From positions 186,001 to 250,000 of the forward strand of contig CAOLHI010000559.1 of assembly GCA_948474755.1 (NCBI GenBank): 64,000 nucleotides of DNA, read 5' to 3'. Made by a program: the position numbers and the translations under genes. This DNA comes from Ctenosaura bakeri (taxonomy: Eukaryota > Chordata > Lepidosauria > Squamata > Iguanidae). The notes under the pieces were generated by a model. It had not been told where the DNA came from. It saw only the letters and a list, made by a program, of their open reading frames with translations, and did no database searches. Positions 34,270-46,400 of this stretch are shown here, piece after piece (position 1 is the first letter of the stretch; each line of letters starts with the position of its first letter).

Positions 34270-34766
34270 TATGTCTCATAGAATAGTATTTCTAAAAATG
34301 AGGAGATAGTAGCATGTCACAAATTTCTACCATTCAAGGTGGAAGCAATGTTACTCAGATTTCCCCTAAACTCAGAACTCTTCTGCAACTCATCAACACA
34401 TCTTCTACATATATGCTAACAGTCAGTGTTCCAACACTGGTGGCTAGTGGCTTTCTTGTCAGTGAGGCCGTCCATCTGCTCAGGTTTTAATCTGAATTTT
34501 AAAGGGTCTACCAGTGCTGCTGAACCTATTTTGGGAATATAGGCCAGTTCCTTAGCTAGGTCCTTTAAAATCCAGAAAAAGGAAAAAAAAAAAAAAAGAG
34601 GGAGAGAGAGAGAATTAATTTCCTACTCTGCCCCCCCCCCCCACATGGCAATCATTAGCTACCATTTGTTTCCAGGAATGCATACCAAGAAGTTAAAAAA
34701 AATCTAAAAGTGCTATATGCTCCAGAGACCTGCTAAAACTATGAGCAAAATTATGTCCCTTAGAGC
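34270..34766. other. Unassigned DNA
   Basis: Contains A/G-rich and C13 tracts at about 34580-34645. Nothing else recognised. Confidence 0.5.
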
Positions 34767-35207
34767 AGAGCTGCATGGGTGCTAGGGGCCAGTTTCTATT
34801 TCTCTCCTTTTGTCTTCTCAAATAGAGAAGTGTTGGGTTGCCAAAATGAAAACGGGAGAGGGTCCCTCTATCTTTAATGGTTCTTTACAAAGGGGAATAT
34901 CACCACGTGGTGCTTGTCACACAGCTAGGCAACAATTAACACCCTTTGAAATCTCTGATTCTACACACCCTGGCAGCCCTAAAACTGACATCATATCACT
35001 TCCTTTTACCATTACGGAAGGGAATCAGAGAGAAGAAAAATGAAATATTTAATGAGGATGATAATTTGGAGCGGGTGGGTTGGGATGGGACATAACACAT
35101 TTTTTTTCCAGGGGAGATTGGGGAGATTAGGCTTGGCAGGGAACTTCATGGGCTGCAAAAATGGGTTCCAGGGGCTGCATGTGTCCTGTGCTTCTCCACT
35201 CCTGCCT
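34767..35207. mobile_element. Possible hAT-like element (weak)
   Basis: The right end 'GGGGCTGCATGTGTCCTGTG' followed by CTTCTCCACTCCTG resembles the 3' terminus of hAT/Charlie-type elements. A possible left end is CAGAGCTGCATGGGTGCTAG at 34767. If real, it carries the 148-bp element at 34834 inside it. Confidence 0.3.
34834..34981. mobile_element. Small TIR element with TAGGGTTGCCA-type ends, 148 bp
   Basis: It begins TGGGTTGCCAAAATG and ends CACCCTGGCAGCCCTA; the inverse of that end is TAGGGCTGCCAGGGTG. The interior is unrelated to the GGCC-type elements. A similar end is seen at 18690. Confidence 0.5.
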
Positions 35208-36010
35208 TAAAGACTTCACATTTTGTCTCCTAGAAACTCATACTCTTTGATCAGACACCTACATTTGAGATAAAGTCTCTGTTGAGATCACTTTCTTCTC
35301 AGTATAATTCACTCTCTCCCCTACCTTGATTTTCTATGACTGTCATTCTTTTTTCTCTCAACCTTTTCCCACCTCACTATTTCTAGGTCATTTCCCCACA
35401 ACTTCAAAAGTCCTGTGTTCTTCAAAGTGGATCACTTTCCCCTCCATATGTCCTCTTTCTACCACCAAGTATCTGATAAAGCAGTTTCATAACACAATTC
35501 ATATTCTGTTCATTTCTGAAGCAGAAAAGATTAAGCTCCTTACAAATATTATGTACTTGCAAAGTTCAAACAGTATTAAAGATACATGCTGGATTTCTGC
35601 TCTCACCTGATCAATACACAACATTTGAGTGGTGTGCCCACCCCCAGTCCTAACTCTGCACAAATTATCAAAAACAAAGAATATTCTGCCTACAAGGTGC
35701 TGCTCTGCTTTCACTGCAAAATGAAACAGAGGTCCAGTGGGAAGAAGAGATGACATCTTTTACAGGATTAATAGATTCTCTGCATATTTTCCACATGAAA
35801 ACGGCACATTCCATATTATTGATTCTTGGAGTTCCCCATAGTCTGATGCTATGCCAGAAAGCTGTCTGCTAGAGAGCTGTTAGTACATGTCCAGGAGCCT
35901 GGGAGACCACATTGTACTGTGGTGCATGTAGCATTATGATGCAGTTAGCGCTGGACTGTGTTTTATAAAAGCTCACCATACCTCCAGCATTTTTGCTGTT
36001 TGGTTGGTAA
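35208..36010. other. Unassigned DNA
   Basis: No gene or repeat family recognised. Confidence 0.5.
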
Positions 36011-36222
36011 GGACATAATTCTCTGTTAATTTTCTTCTTGAAGGAAATAATGAGTATGCTAGCAATTTTATTCTTGCTAAACAAAAATGTTGTTTTCTGC
36101 AAAGAAAATACTGTTTCCTGTGCAGAAAAGATAGTTTTCTGTGCCAAAGCAATCACATTTTTTCCAAATAGAATAAGTTCCAGACTACAAAGATTCCTGT
36201 TAGTCCAGGATTTTTCCCATCA
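36011..36222 (+). repeat. Core-array repeat, copy 3 (short)
   Basis: The 5' end (ATAATTCTCTGTTAATTTTC, TTCTTGAAGGAAATAATGAG) and the 3' end (CAGACTACAAAGATTCCTGT, TAGTCCAGGATT) match copy 1, with only three cores between them. It directly abuts the MITE at 36223. Being short but complete at both ends, it shows that the array length varies between copies. Confidence 0.6.
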
Positions 36223-36425
36223 GAGCTTTGTTAGCACTACACTGTTTTAGTGCAATTATTCCACTTTCAATATCTTGTAGAATCCTGAGGTTTGCAGTTT
36301 AGGGAGTGCCATTTAGAATTTTCAGCCAGAGAGCTCTTTGGCCCCAGGAAACTACAAAGCCCAGAATTCTACAGGATGTTGAAAGTGGAATAACAGCACT
36401 ATAACAGTGTTGTGCAGAAATGGCC
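36223..36425. mobile_element. Snap-back MITE, family A, 203 bp
   Basis: The left terminus is altered (GAGCTTTGTTAGCAC); the right terminus GTGCAGAAATGGCC is intact. The arms pair as in the other copies ('TGGAATAACAGCACTATAAC' with 'GTTTTAGTGCAATTATTCCA'). Confidence 0.75.
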
Positions 36426-38262
36426 TATGAGATATATACACTCACATTGTGGCTCTGAGAAGAGGGACCAGGCCTTTTGTGCTATCAGACCCAGGGATTA
36501 GCATGGCAAAAGTCTTCAAATTCTAGGGGACTAGAACTGGGGAATGGATTGTGATCCAGAAGAGCCTCCCTCAGAAGAGGCAGAGGTGGGCATATGATTT
36601 GGGGCAGAGGTGAGATTAGAATACTGCTAGAAGAGGTGTTCCTTTGTGGACCCCTGCCTCAGTCTATTACTGCTGGGTTGGCAGACCATTTAAGTGTTAG
36701 TAGTTAAATAGATTTGATCTGAATTCACAAGATGTCTGGTTTTCGCCTGTTTCTTTTAAAAAGCATTCACACCTGAAGCAGTACTGCTTCCCTTGTTTCC
36801 AGGTAAAACAGAAGAGTTAGCCAAGTGTACTGTGCAATTTCCCAGCAGGGAAGTAGCTAACATGCTAATAGAAGTGAAGGTTTTTGCTGCCTGTTTTCAT
36901 TTTTATGTAAATCCTTTATGTGGCACAAGAGATTGTTATGCTTCACAAGTCATCTGAATTAGAATCACTGAAATGTGTCATTATGCTTGTATTTGGACAA
37001 TGGGAAAAAAAGCCAACATATTTATTACTAGCAAGAGAAATATGACCCTTTCCTCCCAAAAGGTGGGGTGAATGAGACAAGTGGAATGCACACTCCTATG
37101 TTGTGTGTACTTAACTGTTGTTGGCAGTGAAAAATGAGGAAACATTTGGTGTAGCTGAGAATAATGAAGGCTACCAGCAATGCCCATATAATTCTTACAC
37201 CAGATGAAATGCTTGTGTAACTCTCTGCCTAATGGAATAAAATGAGAGCACTTACAGTCATTCTTCATAATATTCTAGGACTTAAAAAAACATACCCTTC
37301 TAGTTTAAGAGGAGAGTTCTTTCTCTTAACAAATGTTCCTTTCGCTTCTTGTAGCTCATGATGGAATGTAGGCTGACCAGATCAGCAGTATCCCCATTTC
37401 CTGAGATGGCAAAGCTAAAATCTGAAACTGGGGTGGTTCTTTTGATGTTATCCAGAATGCTGTTATGTCAACGCAAACTAGGGACAATTTGGAAACATGC
37501 CCAAACTGCTTCTGGTCAACTGATTGTGGCAACGTGCATGGCGGTAAATTTGCTTGTTTGCGGCACATGGTAAAGTTTTGCAAAGACTTATTAATAAAGT
37601 GCCTCAGTTGTACATAATTAACAATACCATTGTGGTTGGGCATTAACAGAATTAATAAATATTTATGTTTATGATTCTCTGGTGAAAGTCTGTTAGGATT
37701 TCTTCTTCATATTTTTATACGATATTTTATACTTTCACAAACAAAAGAAATATATATCCTTTGTGGTAGACGAGTCCTCATCAGAAGAGGATAATAGGTA
37801 AGTGGCCTTTGTCAAAATGCATAACCAGTGTAAGATCACTGATTTCTTCCACTCCAACTTTGAAAAGACAACCAAATTAGCACTGATTTGATACCAATTG
37901 AGATTTGGGACTGGTCATTGGGCCCTCAATGTATAGTTAAGTCTTCTGACTTTGGAAAACCTGAAAGGAGGTACAACTTAGATTCAGAATTGGCTCTGAG
38001 GAGGAAATGGGCATAGGGACAATATGGATAACTTGGCTCAGAATCTGACTAAAAATGAGCTAGCAAACTATTATAGCAACCCAGAAGCATAGGGCTGTTC
38101 AATAGCAGCAAGAGAAGAAGGCTGCCTATGGATGGAGTGGCCTTTAGTCTGCTCTTGCACCTGCGATTTCAGGATGTTTTGTCCAGCTGTCTGTCTTCAG
38201 CTAAACCTCTTCCTTCTTTCTTACCCAGACCAGATGCACCATGAGTCCCACTTCCAACTAGG
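36426..38262. other. Unassigned DNA
   Basis: Overlapping frames at 37356-37643 on both strands show no domain. Nothing else recognised. Confidence 0.5.
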
Positions 38263-38480
38263 AAGGTAATTCTTCACTAATTTCATTTTTGAAGAAAGCA
38301 ATGGGTACTTTCAGCATTTTTCTTCTTGCAGTGAGAAAGATTTTTGAAAAAGAATTTTTCAAAGACTATTCACAGTTCAAGACTTACCCTGCGCAAAATT
38401 GCACAGAACTATCAGCACAGAAATAATGCTTTCTTGAACAGAACTTTTTTTTCCTACAAAAAAAGAATCTTTTCAGCAAA
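38263..38480 (+). repeat. Core-array repeat, copy 4
   Basis: The 5' end is the best match to copy 1 (GTAATTCTTCACTAATTTCA, TTTTTGAAGAAAGCAATGGG, TTTCAGCATTTTTCTTCTTG). The cores are decayed (TGCACAGAA, AGCACAGAAATAATGCTTTC). The 3' end is not clear. Confidence 0.55.
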
Positions 38481-39019
38481 TCTTTGAAGTGAATTGGCTT
38501 GGAGAAGTGTTACCAGCTGTTCTGTTGAGGTAGGGCTGAAGAGAAAAGACACAGGGAAATCCACTGGGACAAAACACAAAATAGCATTAAGTTTTAGGTT
38601 TAAGTTTATTGATATAAATACTTCATTTGGGGCATGCATATGTTTTGAAAGAAATGAAAAACTGAGCCATATTTCATACGATTTTCATTCTCTCTGAAAT
38701 GAATAACAAATCAGTGCAACTGCATACATTTTTTTCTTATATTCATATAATTTGTATCCATTTCCCAGTGAAGTGATGGCATACTTTTCCATAGCAGTAG
38801 AATGACTTCAGTAGCTAATTCAGGCAAGTGCTGTTTAATTTTCTAGAAAGCCTTTACTCCTGTTTTGTTCTGGGAATTTCTAGGGGGGAAAAGCAGTTCC
38901 TGATAATAGTGGCAATTTTTTATGTTGATAGCCATTTTTTCCTTAGATGCAAACAAACATACAGAACAACACATAATAGATAAATATACATGGCAGTATG
39001 CAAACACACAAAATAATAG

Positions 39020-39048
39020 TAACAGTAGTAGTAGTGGTAGTAGTAGTA
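39020..39048. repeat. (TAG)n microsatellite
   Basis: About nine GTA/TAG units with one TGG interruption, at the tail end of the SINE that follows. Confidence 0.85.
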
Positions 39049-39049
39049 T

Positions 39050-39259
39050 TTGTGTGCCTTCAAGAGATTTATGATTTATGGCCACCCAAGCCAAGCCTAT
39101 CAAAAGGCATTCCTGGAGAGATTTGTTCGGAGGCAGTTTGACTTTGCTTTCCTTTGATGCTGGGTGGGTGTGACTTGCCCAAGGTCACCCAGTGGGTTTT
39201 GCATGGCCAAGTGGGGATTCAAGCCCCTGAGTTGTAGTTCAACACCATGCTGGCTCTCC
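39050..39259 (-). mobile_element. tRNA-derived SINE, full length
   Basis: On the minus strand: head near 39259 (GAGAGCCAGCATGGTG), core 'CCCACTGGGTGACC' and tail near 39050 ending in 'CTTGAAGGCACACAAA'. It is directly followed (minus-strand sense) by the TAG microsatellite, as usual for SINE 3' ends. Confidence 0.8.
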
Positions 39260-40394
39260 ACACACACACATAGTTGCAGAAAATTTGTTGCTTACAGTAC
39301 TTCCTCAAACACAAATGACATCACATGAGAACTTGTATAAATTTGCAGCAGGTTCTCATGTGAAAATATGTACAAATAATCAGACACCAGCACGTGCAAC
39401 AATCTCCCCTTACATGTGTTGTATGAAGAGGGAGGATCTTTGTGTATTCACAATGTCACTATCTCTACCCCTACCATTATGTGTTTTCACTGCCCTGTCA
39501 TTCATGAACTGAGCATGAAAACCTGAAAAGGTGAAACTTGTGCGGTAGCATCTTTAGGCTTCCATAAGAGCAAGCATCCCAATTATACTGAAAAATGAAT
39601 TGTTTGGTGCATGAATGTCATAGATTTCATGATATCTTTCCTTGCCAGAGGAAGCAGCACAGCTTCTTTGCATGTGGACTCCTTTTGCACAATGAAACAC
39701 ATGAAGGGAGTGAATGTGCATAAACACATGAAGAGGCATTTTCATACCATAGTCAGGAAGATGCAGGGCTACCTAATATCAAGCAGTGTTTTACAGGCTG
39801 CAGAAGGTGAAAGCACTTTACATTCACGCACACAAAAGCACAGGCAGACTCAACTTCTCCCCTTTTCTTATTCATTGATTTCCACTGCTGCAACCTGCTC
39901 ATAACACCAGTTTTTCTTTTCAGAAACAAGTGTACGAGGGAAGCTTTTGATCTTCTACCTAGACATGTCCTTGGTTAACAGATAACAGATTAAAAACATA
40001 TGAGTTTTAGGACACAGAACTTTAGGGATGCACAGCAGTACTCCAAACATTCCCTCCCAAATTCAGGATATGTTAAATTGGTCTTGATATTGTACCAATT
40101 ATAGAAAAACCTGTTTTGAGCTTGGATCTTAATTTGTACCTCCCTTTGTACTTTCATTTAGATGGGAGTTGGGACGGTTCTTGCCAGCTCCCTACATCAT
40201 TTTACAAACTATTTCAAAGATTCCCCACTCTTCAACCCAGCAGAAGGTTTTGGGAAGTGCAATGGGATACGAAAGGAAGAGAAAGAAGAGAGAATAAATG
40301 TATCAAAAAACTACTGGACAGCAGCAGTGTTATGTGTGTGGTGTGTGTGGGTGAGGATGGGCTGGTTGGTTGGGTAATACTGGTCTAATAATTA
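39260..40394. other. Unassigned DNA
   Basis: Nothing recognised. The (CA)n directly after 39259 is short. Confidence 0.5.
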
Positions 40395-42660
40395 CACAGT
40401 GCTTTACTCAAAGAAGAAATGGTCTGGCATTAATAGTGACGAGAGATGTAGCCAAAGCAATCAAAGAATATAATGCAAAGTCGCACTGAATATCAATAAG
40501 ACTTCAGGAAAATCCTGTCAATATAGCCAAAATTAAAGTTTCTGCTCTAATTACAGAGAAAGAGTCTAGAATCACACAACAAAACAGGACTTTTTGTTAA
40601 TCATAGGGGATCAGAATGCAAAAATAGGAAACAGAGCAGATTTCAAAGATGAAGGAAAATTTGGCCTAGAATCAAGAAATGAAATAGGAGATTGACTGAC
40701 TAAATTTTGTGAGGCCAACAGTTTGTTTATTGCAAATGCATTCTGCAAGCAACCAAAGAAATGACTGTATACATGGACATCACTTGATGGCCAATATATA
40801 GAAATCAAATAGACTATACAATTGGAAGCAGATGATGGAGAAGCTTCATCCTCTCTGCAAAAACAAGATCAGGAACAGATGGTGGCACAGACCGTAAACT
40901 GCTAATATAAAAAAAAATAGAGTAAAGCTAAAGAAGAACGGTAAGCCAACCATTGTGCACAAATACCACTGGACGAACATCCCTGTAGAATGTATAGAAA
41001 AATAGAAACAAAAACAAATAAAAAACCAGATTTGCACTGTTAAGACTAATTGTGCGGTAGCCAGAAGAACTCTGGTCTGAAGCCAGGGACATTGTCAGGA
41101 AGGAATGCAAAAAGGCACTATCTATAACCAAAATGAAAGAGAATCTTCAGTGGAAAACAGATGAAACTTTTCAAGCAGTTAAGGACAGATGAAGAGAAAA
41201 AGTAAACAGGGACATAGTCAGACCTCTGAATGCAACTGTCAGCAATTTATGCACAAAAACAAAGAAAACTACTTTTTTTTTTTGCAGAGAAACGGAAGAT
41301 GACATCAAAAAGGAAGAAGAGGAGACTTCTTCCACAATATCTGAGAAATCAAAGGGCAATTTAAACTAAGACTGGAGATGCCATACAACCAACAGAGAAC
41401 ACATTACGTTCCCAAGTACAAATAAAATGATAATGGAAACAATATACCGAAGAACTATATAAAAGAGATTAAAGGATGACAGATTCATTCAAGGAAGAAC
41501 CACTTGAAGATGAACCTACTATTTTAGAAGGTGAAGTGAAAGCTGCACTCAGAGCTCTTGGCAGAAATAAATCTCCAGGAACAGACAGCATACTAATAAA
41601 GCTGCTTCAAGCTTTAGAGGGAGAATTTACTTATTCTACTTATAGTCGATTAACAAATACGGAAGACAGAAGAATGGCCCACGGATTGGAAACAATACAC
41701 TTTCCAGTCCCTAAGAAAAGGGACACAATTGTAATAACCACAGGACCATTACATTAATCTCCCATGGAAGCAAATTGATGCTCAAAATTCTACAAGAACT
41801 TATCATTTAGGATATATGGAGTGAGACATTCTAGATATCTAAGCTAGGTTCAGGAAAAAAAGAGACACTAAGGATCAGATTGCAAGATACACTGGATAAT
41901 GGAGCCCACCAAAGCATTTCAGAAGAAAATCAGTCTGTGCTTTATAGATTATAGCAATGTGTAGATAATGAAAAACCATGGATCATTCTTATAGAAATAG
42001 GTGTAACACAAGATTTGATTGTATCAATGTGTAACCTGTACTCAGGAGAAGAGGCTAACATCAGGACAGAATACAAAGAAACAGAAGGGTTTCCAAATGG
42101 CAATGGGGTCATGCAAGGCTGGATTTTATCACTCTATGTATTTAACTTGTACATTGAACATATCATATGTAAAGTAGGATTAGGCTTGGAGAAATCATGA
42201 AAACTGGAAAAAGGAGTATCAACAATTTAAGATATGCAGATGACATCACACTACTGGCAGAAATAGAAGACTTTGAAGACTATTGAAGAAAGTCAAGGCA
42301 GAAAGTGCAAAGGCAAGTTTATAGCTGAACAATAAGAAACCAAAAATAATGACAACAGATGATTTGTATAACTTTTAGGTAGACAATGAAGACATTGAAA
42401 TAGTTCAAGATTTTTCATACCTTGGCTCAGACAGAATGGAGATTGCAGTCAAGTAATGAGAAGGAGACTACGGTGTGGAAGGGAAGTTATGAAGGAACTA
42501 GGCAAGATCTTGGAGGGAAAAGCTATATCATTGAATTCTAAGGTTAGGATTGTCCATGCCATTGCATTTCCAATATCTCTGAGTGGTTGTGAAAGCTGGA
42601 CAGTGAAGAAAGCTAATAGCAAACAAACCAAATAGCAAACAAACCATCAGTGGTGCTGGA
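40395..42660 (+). mobile_element. RTE (BovB-like) LINE, endonuclease and reverse transcriptase, decayed
   Basis: This is the largest LINE body in the window. Across frames the plus strand shows, in order: the endonuclease end (IIGDQNAKIG near 40600, FCEANSLFIANAF and LYTWTSLDGQY near 40700-40800, then RPGADG/GADG-like text near 40870); the start of the reverse transcriptase (EPTILEGEVKAALRALGRNK, SPGTDSI, 41510-41600); the IPKKRDT fingers motif (41710); NLYSGEEANIRT (42030); GVMQGWILSLYVFNLY (42105, where family members have a conserved glutamine-glycine); the catalytic YADD (about 42233); and GCESWTVKKA (42590). Many stops and shifts kill it. The 3' part continues at 43145 after a hAT-like insertion. 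BovB-type RTE elements are abundant in squamates. Confidence 0.8.
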
Positions 42661-42700
42661 GTAGAGTTCTACTAAACAGACAAATAAATGGGTCCTAGGG

Positions 42701-43144
42701 CAGCAGTTTTTAAGCTGGGGTTAAGAATGAATGAAAGGAAGTGAAAAGAATGAAATGAATGAATGAATGAATGAAAGGAATGAATGAAAGGAAAGAAGAA
42801 AGAAAGAAAAATATGCAGACAGATAGACAGTCATATATTGATCTCAAAGAGGAGGAGTCTTTCCCCAATGATAGATATCATTTGTGCAAATATTCATTTT
42901 AATATCTCAAAATGTTAAAAAGTTATGACATAGTTTGAAAGCAAAAACTTTACGGAGCACTTGCTACTTCTGTATGCATTGGGAAGATGGAAGTAAATAA
43001 CACTGGGTGGTTGAGAGAAAGCTTGTGACATTTCTTTTTACCACACATACAGCCAGAAGCTGCCTTGAGTTATGTCTTGGTGGTCCATGGCAAAAGAAGA
43101 CAGTTAAAAGCGCTCCATGGTAAAGAAAAGGTTATGAACCACTG
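42701..43144. mobile_element. hAT-like non-autonomous transposon inserted in the RTE LINE
   Basis: The left end CAGCAGTTTTTAAGCTGGGG and the right end GGTTATGAACCACTG form a diverged terminal inverted repeat of the CAGTGGTTC..AACC type seen in hAT elements. The flanks are LINE sequence on both sides: '..ATGGGTCCTAG' on the left and 'AACTCTCCCTAGAAGCC' on the right. In the 2715 copy these lie only about 20 bp apart. The 8-bp flanks do not match, so some LINE bases were lost. It contains a GAAT-rich tract. Confidence 0.6.
42724..42810. repeat. (GAAT)n / (AAAG)n tract
   Basis: Imperfect GAAT tetranucleotide repeats grading into AAAGA units, inside the hAT-like element. Confidence 0.85.
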
Positions 43145-43420
43145 AACTCTCCCTAGAAGCCAAAATGACTGCACTGTGACTATTATACTTTGCATATATC
43201 ATGAGCAGACATGTTTCACCAGAAAAGACAATAATGCTTGGCAAGGTAGAAGGTAGTAGGAAAAGAGGAAGACTGAATTACAGATGGATAGATTAAGCAC
43301 AGGAAACCACAGTCTTGAGTCTGCAATACCTGAGAAGGGCTGTTGATAATAGGGATCTCTCATTCATAAGGTCACCTTAAGTCAAGGTCAAATTAATGGT
43401 AGTCAACAACAATGATAAGT
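43145..43420 (+). mobile_element. RTE (BovB-like) LINE, 3' end
   Basis: Continuation of the LINE at 40395. 'AGAAGCCAAAATGACTG', 'AAAAGACAATAATGCTTGGC', 'GGAAAAGAGGAAGACTGAA' and 'GAAGGGCTGTTGATAATAGG' match the 2715-3065 copy. The tail 'CATAAGGTCACCTTAAGTCA' resembles the tail of the SINEs in the window. Confidence 0.75.
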
Positions 43421-46400
43421 TGAACTTTTTTGGAATGCCCAAAGCTCTGCACAGAGATTCTTCAGTATTCACAGGGCAATAAGCAAATGGAGGAATTAGG
43501 AGAGATGCTGGACCCACACAGACAGACCTTTACATACTTGCTTCATCCAGTCCCTCTCAAGTCCTAACATTTTTGTGTTGAGTGCAACGACCCACAAGGA
43601 GTCTCCATTAACATTTACTTAAATATCAGTCACCTTGTTTAATGGTGAATTCAGGAATGAGATGAATAAGATGAGTAAAGCATTGTCCTCTCATATTCAG
43701 GCAAATGACTGAACAGGGCTAAACAGACTCATGCCCCATTCGCATGACTGTCACAGCAAAATGTTGTGCCAAGAAGGTGCATGTTGTATATGATGGTGAT
43801 TTTTTTAAAAAGAAAATGAAATCAAACTAGAAAAGGAAACCCTTGTAATATTCTTGAATTGTACTTGAAATTTCTAATAGGATAAATTTAAGGAATATTT
43901 TGAGCAGCCAGAAATGCCATTGTTAAGAGTGTGCACCTGTGGTTTTAAACATTAAATAAACTACTATGACTCAGTCTTCCTTCATCTAAGTTTTCTTTTT
44001 TAAAAAAGAAAGAGGAGGAAGAGGAAGAAGAAGTGTCTTCAGAATACGCTCCTTGCAATTAGATTCTCTGTGCCCAATTTCACACTGATGTGGTAAATTG
44101 TCTTTATAATATGATGCATAGAACATTCAGGCAGATATACCACCCTGAAAAAAAAACAATAATCTTCAGTATAAAATCACCCCTGTGACTCTCTAGTAGT
44201 GTGGAAACTGAAACCTGTGCTGCCTTGAGTCAGATATAGCTCTCCAGGAATTTCATATGTGGTCAGATCCAAATATTATCAGGAACAAGGCAACAATCCA
44301 GCATGAAGTGGGAATTCTATCACAGCATGTGGCCTGCCAAGGCCCAAACACCCATTCCCCCTTAACTTTCTCATCCCCCAAGAAATAAGAGGTTTTTTTG
44401 GCCTTGGGCAAGAAAATTGTACCTCTCTCCCCCACACACCAAAAAACAAAAAAACAAAACAAAAAACCTCTAGGTCATGCATTTCCTCATTTTAAGGTTG
44501 TTTTACTCTAGAGGTTTTTTGGAGGGCTTGAGATACCTCATTCATGTCCCCTAAAATTTTCATCCAGTAACACAGAGCAAGAATATCTATGGTGATGTTG
44601 TATAGCTGTCTTTTGAGGGACAAAGGAAATAAAGTAGTGGTTGCAAATGTATATTACTGAATGGTACACTTTCTACAGATCCTAGCATTTATTTTCAGCA
44701 TTTTGGCATCCCAAAATATATGTGAACAACATCAAATTGGAATACCTTGAACTATGGGTGAACAGATGTTCCTTATTTTATTTAATTTTTGTTCCATGGC
44801 TGCTGTTGCTGTTGTTTTATCTTGCCCACTTGTTTGCCTTCCAGTTTAACTTGCAGAATTTCCAATGTTAATCACTGAACTGGCAAATAAAGTTTGTGTG
44901 GTTTGGGATTTTCATCTCCATAACTCCCACAAATGCTATTCGGATGCGCAAGTATATTTCTATATGGATTAAATCATGATGCATTTTGTGGGGTTAATAA
45001 ACTGATAATACACATGGTCACAAGAAGTGGGTAGCTATTAGAAGCAAGTTCCTAAGAGACCTTTTCTCTAGAGGAAAATGACACTGTGAATATTCTTCTT
45101 ACTAGGTTGATGGGGCTTCTATTGTCACATAAAGTATTTGCATTGAATGCCTAAGACTTAAGGAAGGAAGTATTTTCTTTTTGTCTTATAATCTTCATCA
45201 TAGACGTTAGAGGTCAAAGTAACATTAAGAAGGTTAATCAAAGTGAGAGCACTTAACACTCATCAATCCAAATGCAGGCATTATCTATTGGTTTTTCAAA
45301 AGGTTGTGCTTTTAGATATTCATCCATATGGAAATACTGTTGCTCTTAACAGGATGCAAGTCTGAATACAGATGTTCTGTTTTCCTTGTGATGGGATATG
45401 CTTAAATTTCTAACTAGGTTGTGAAATAATTTGTTCATCTAGCCCTCATACCACCAGCAACAGAAGTAAAATGGACAAGAAAGTGCATTTAGGGTATTTT
45501 TTGATTAGAGAAGAAATTTGTTGATAATGTGGCATATCAGATGCTAACTTTATATATTTAACCATAACACTATATTCAGCATCACCATTTGATAAGATGT
45601 ATTTGTTCTAGTTTCTAACATGGTTTATAACCAATAAAACTAAAACTTATAAGGAAGATATAAGTACCAATTTAAACCTTATTTCAGATTTAGTCTTATG
45701 ATACCTGGGGATTTTTCTCAGTGTCCAGAGAAAATAACACATGGTCCCCTTCTTTAGTGTGGTTTGTCTTTTAGGGTGAGGGCTAAGCTATGCGAGTCTT
45801 GGCACTGGGATAGGTTTACTTCTCTTCCAGTACAAACAAGGCAATGTGAAAAAATTTAAAGTCAGAGCTTTGGATTTGGCAGAAATTGTGCCCAGTATGG
45901 TAGTATCTCTGTTAGCATTGGCTAGGATGTATTTGACCTATTTTGTCTATCTGTGGGCATCTCAATTGAAAAAGAACAGTAATAAATTGTAAGTGATTGG
46001 ATTGGTATAATCCATGAGAAACTCTGGGAAGGGAATGGATATGTTAAGTCAGGATAATCATGATTAATGAGAAACATGAAAGTGGTCTTCCAATATCTAA
46101 AGGACCGGTCAGATAATGTGTTATATTCTGGAAACATACTGCTGTACTCAATATGATGCTACCTCACACACCTAATTTTAATTTTTTAAATTAATTAAAA
46201 TTAATTTTAATTTTTAATTTTAAAAATTACACATTTGGGGGTGACTACATTCAGTTTTAATATGACCAGAGATATAATGAATTCTAACATTTAATTGTAA
46301 GTTTATGCAAAAATAGTATTTGTATAACTGGCTATGTTGGAGACAAAGGTTGGAGATACTGAACTGCATTATATTTCCAAATATAAAACATGGCTCAAAT

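Noticed and set aside
41476..41757. 93-residue frame as a host gene
   Set aside because: It is the start of the reverse transcriptase of the decayed RTE LINE.
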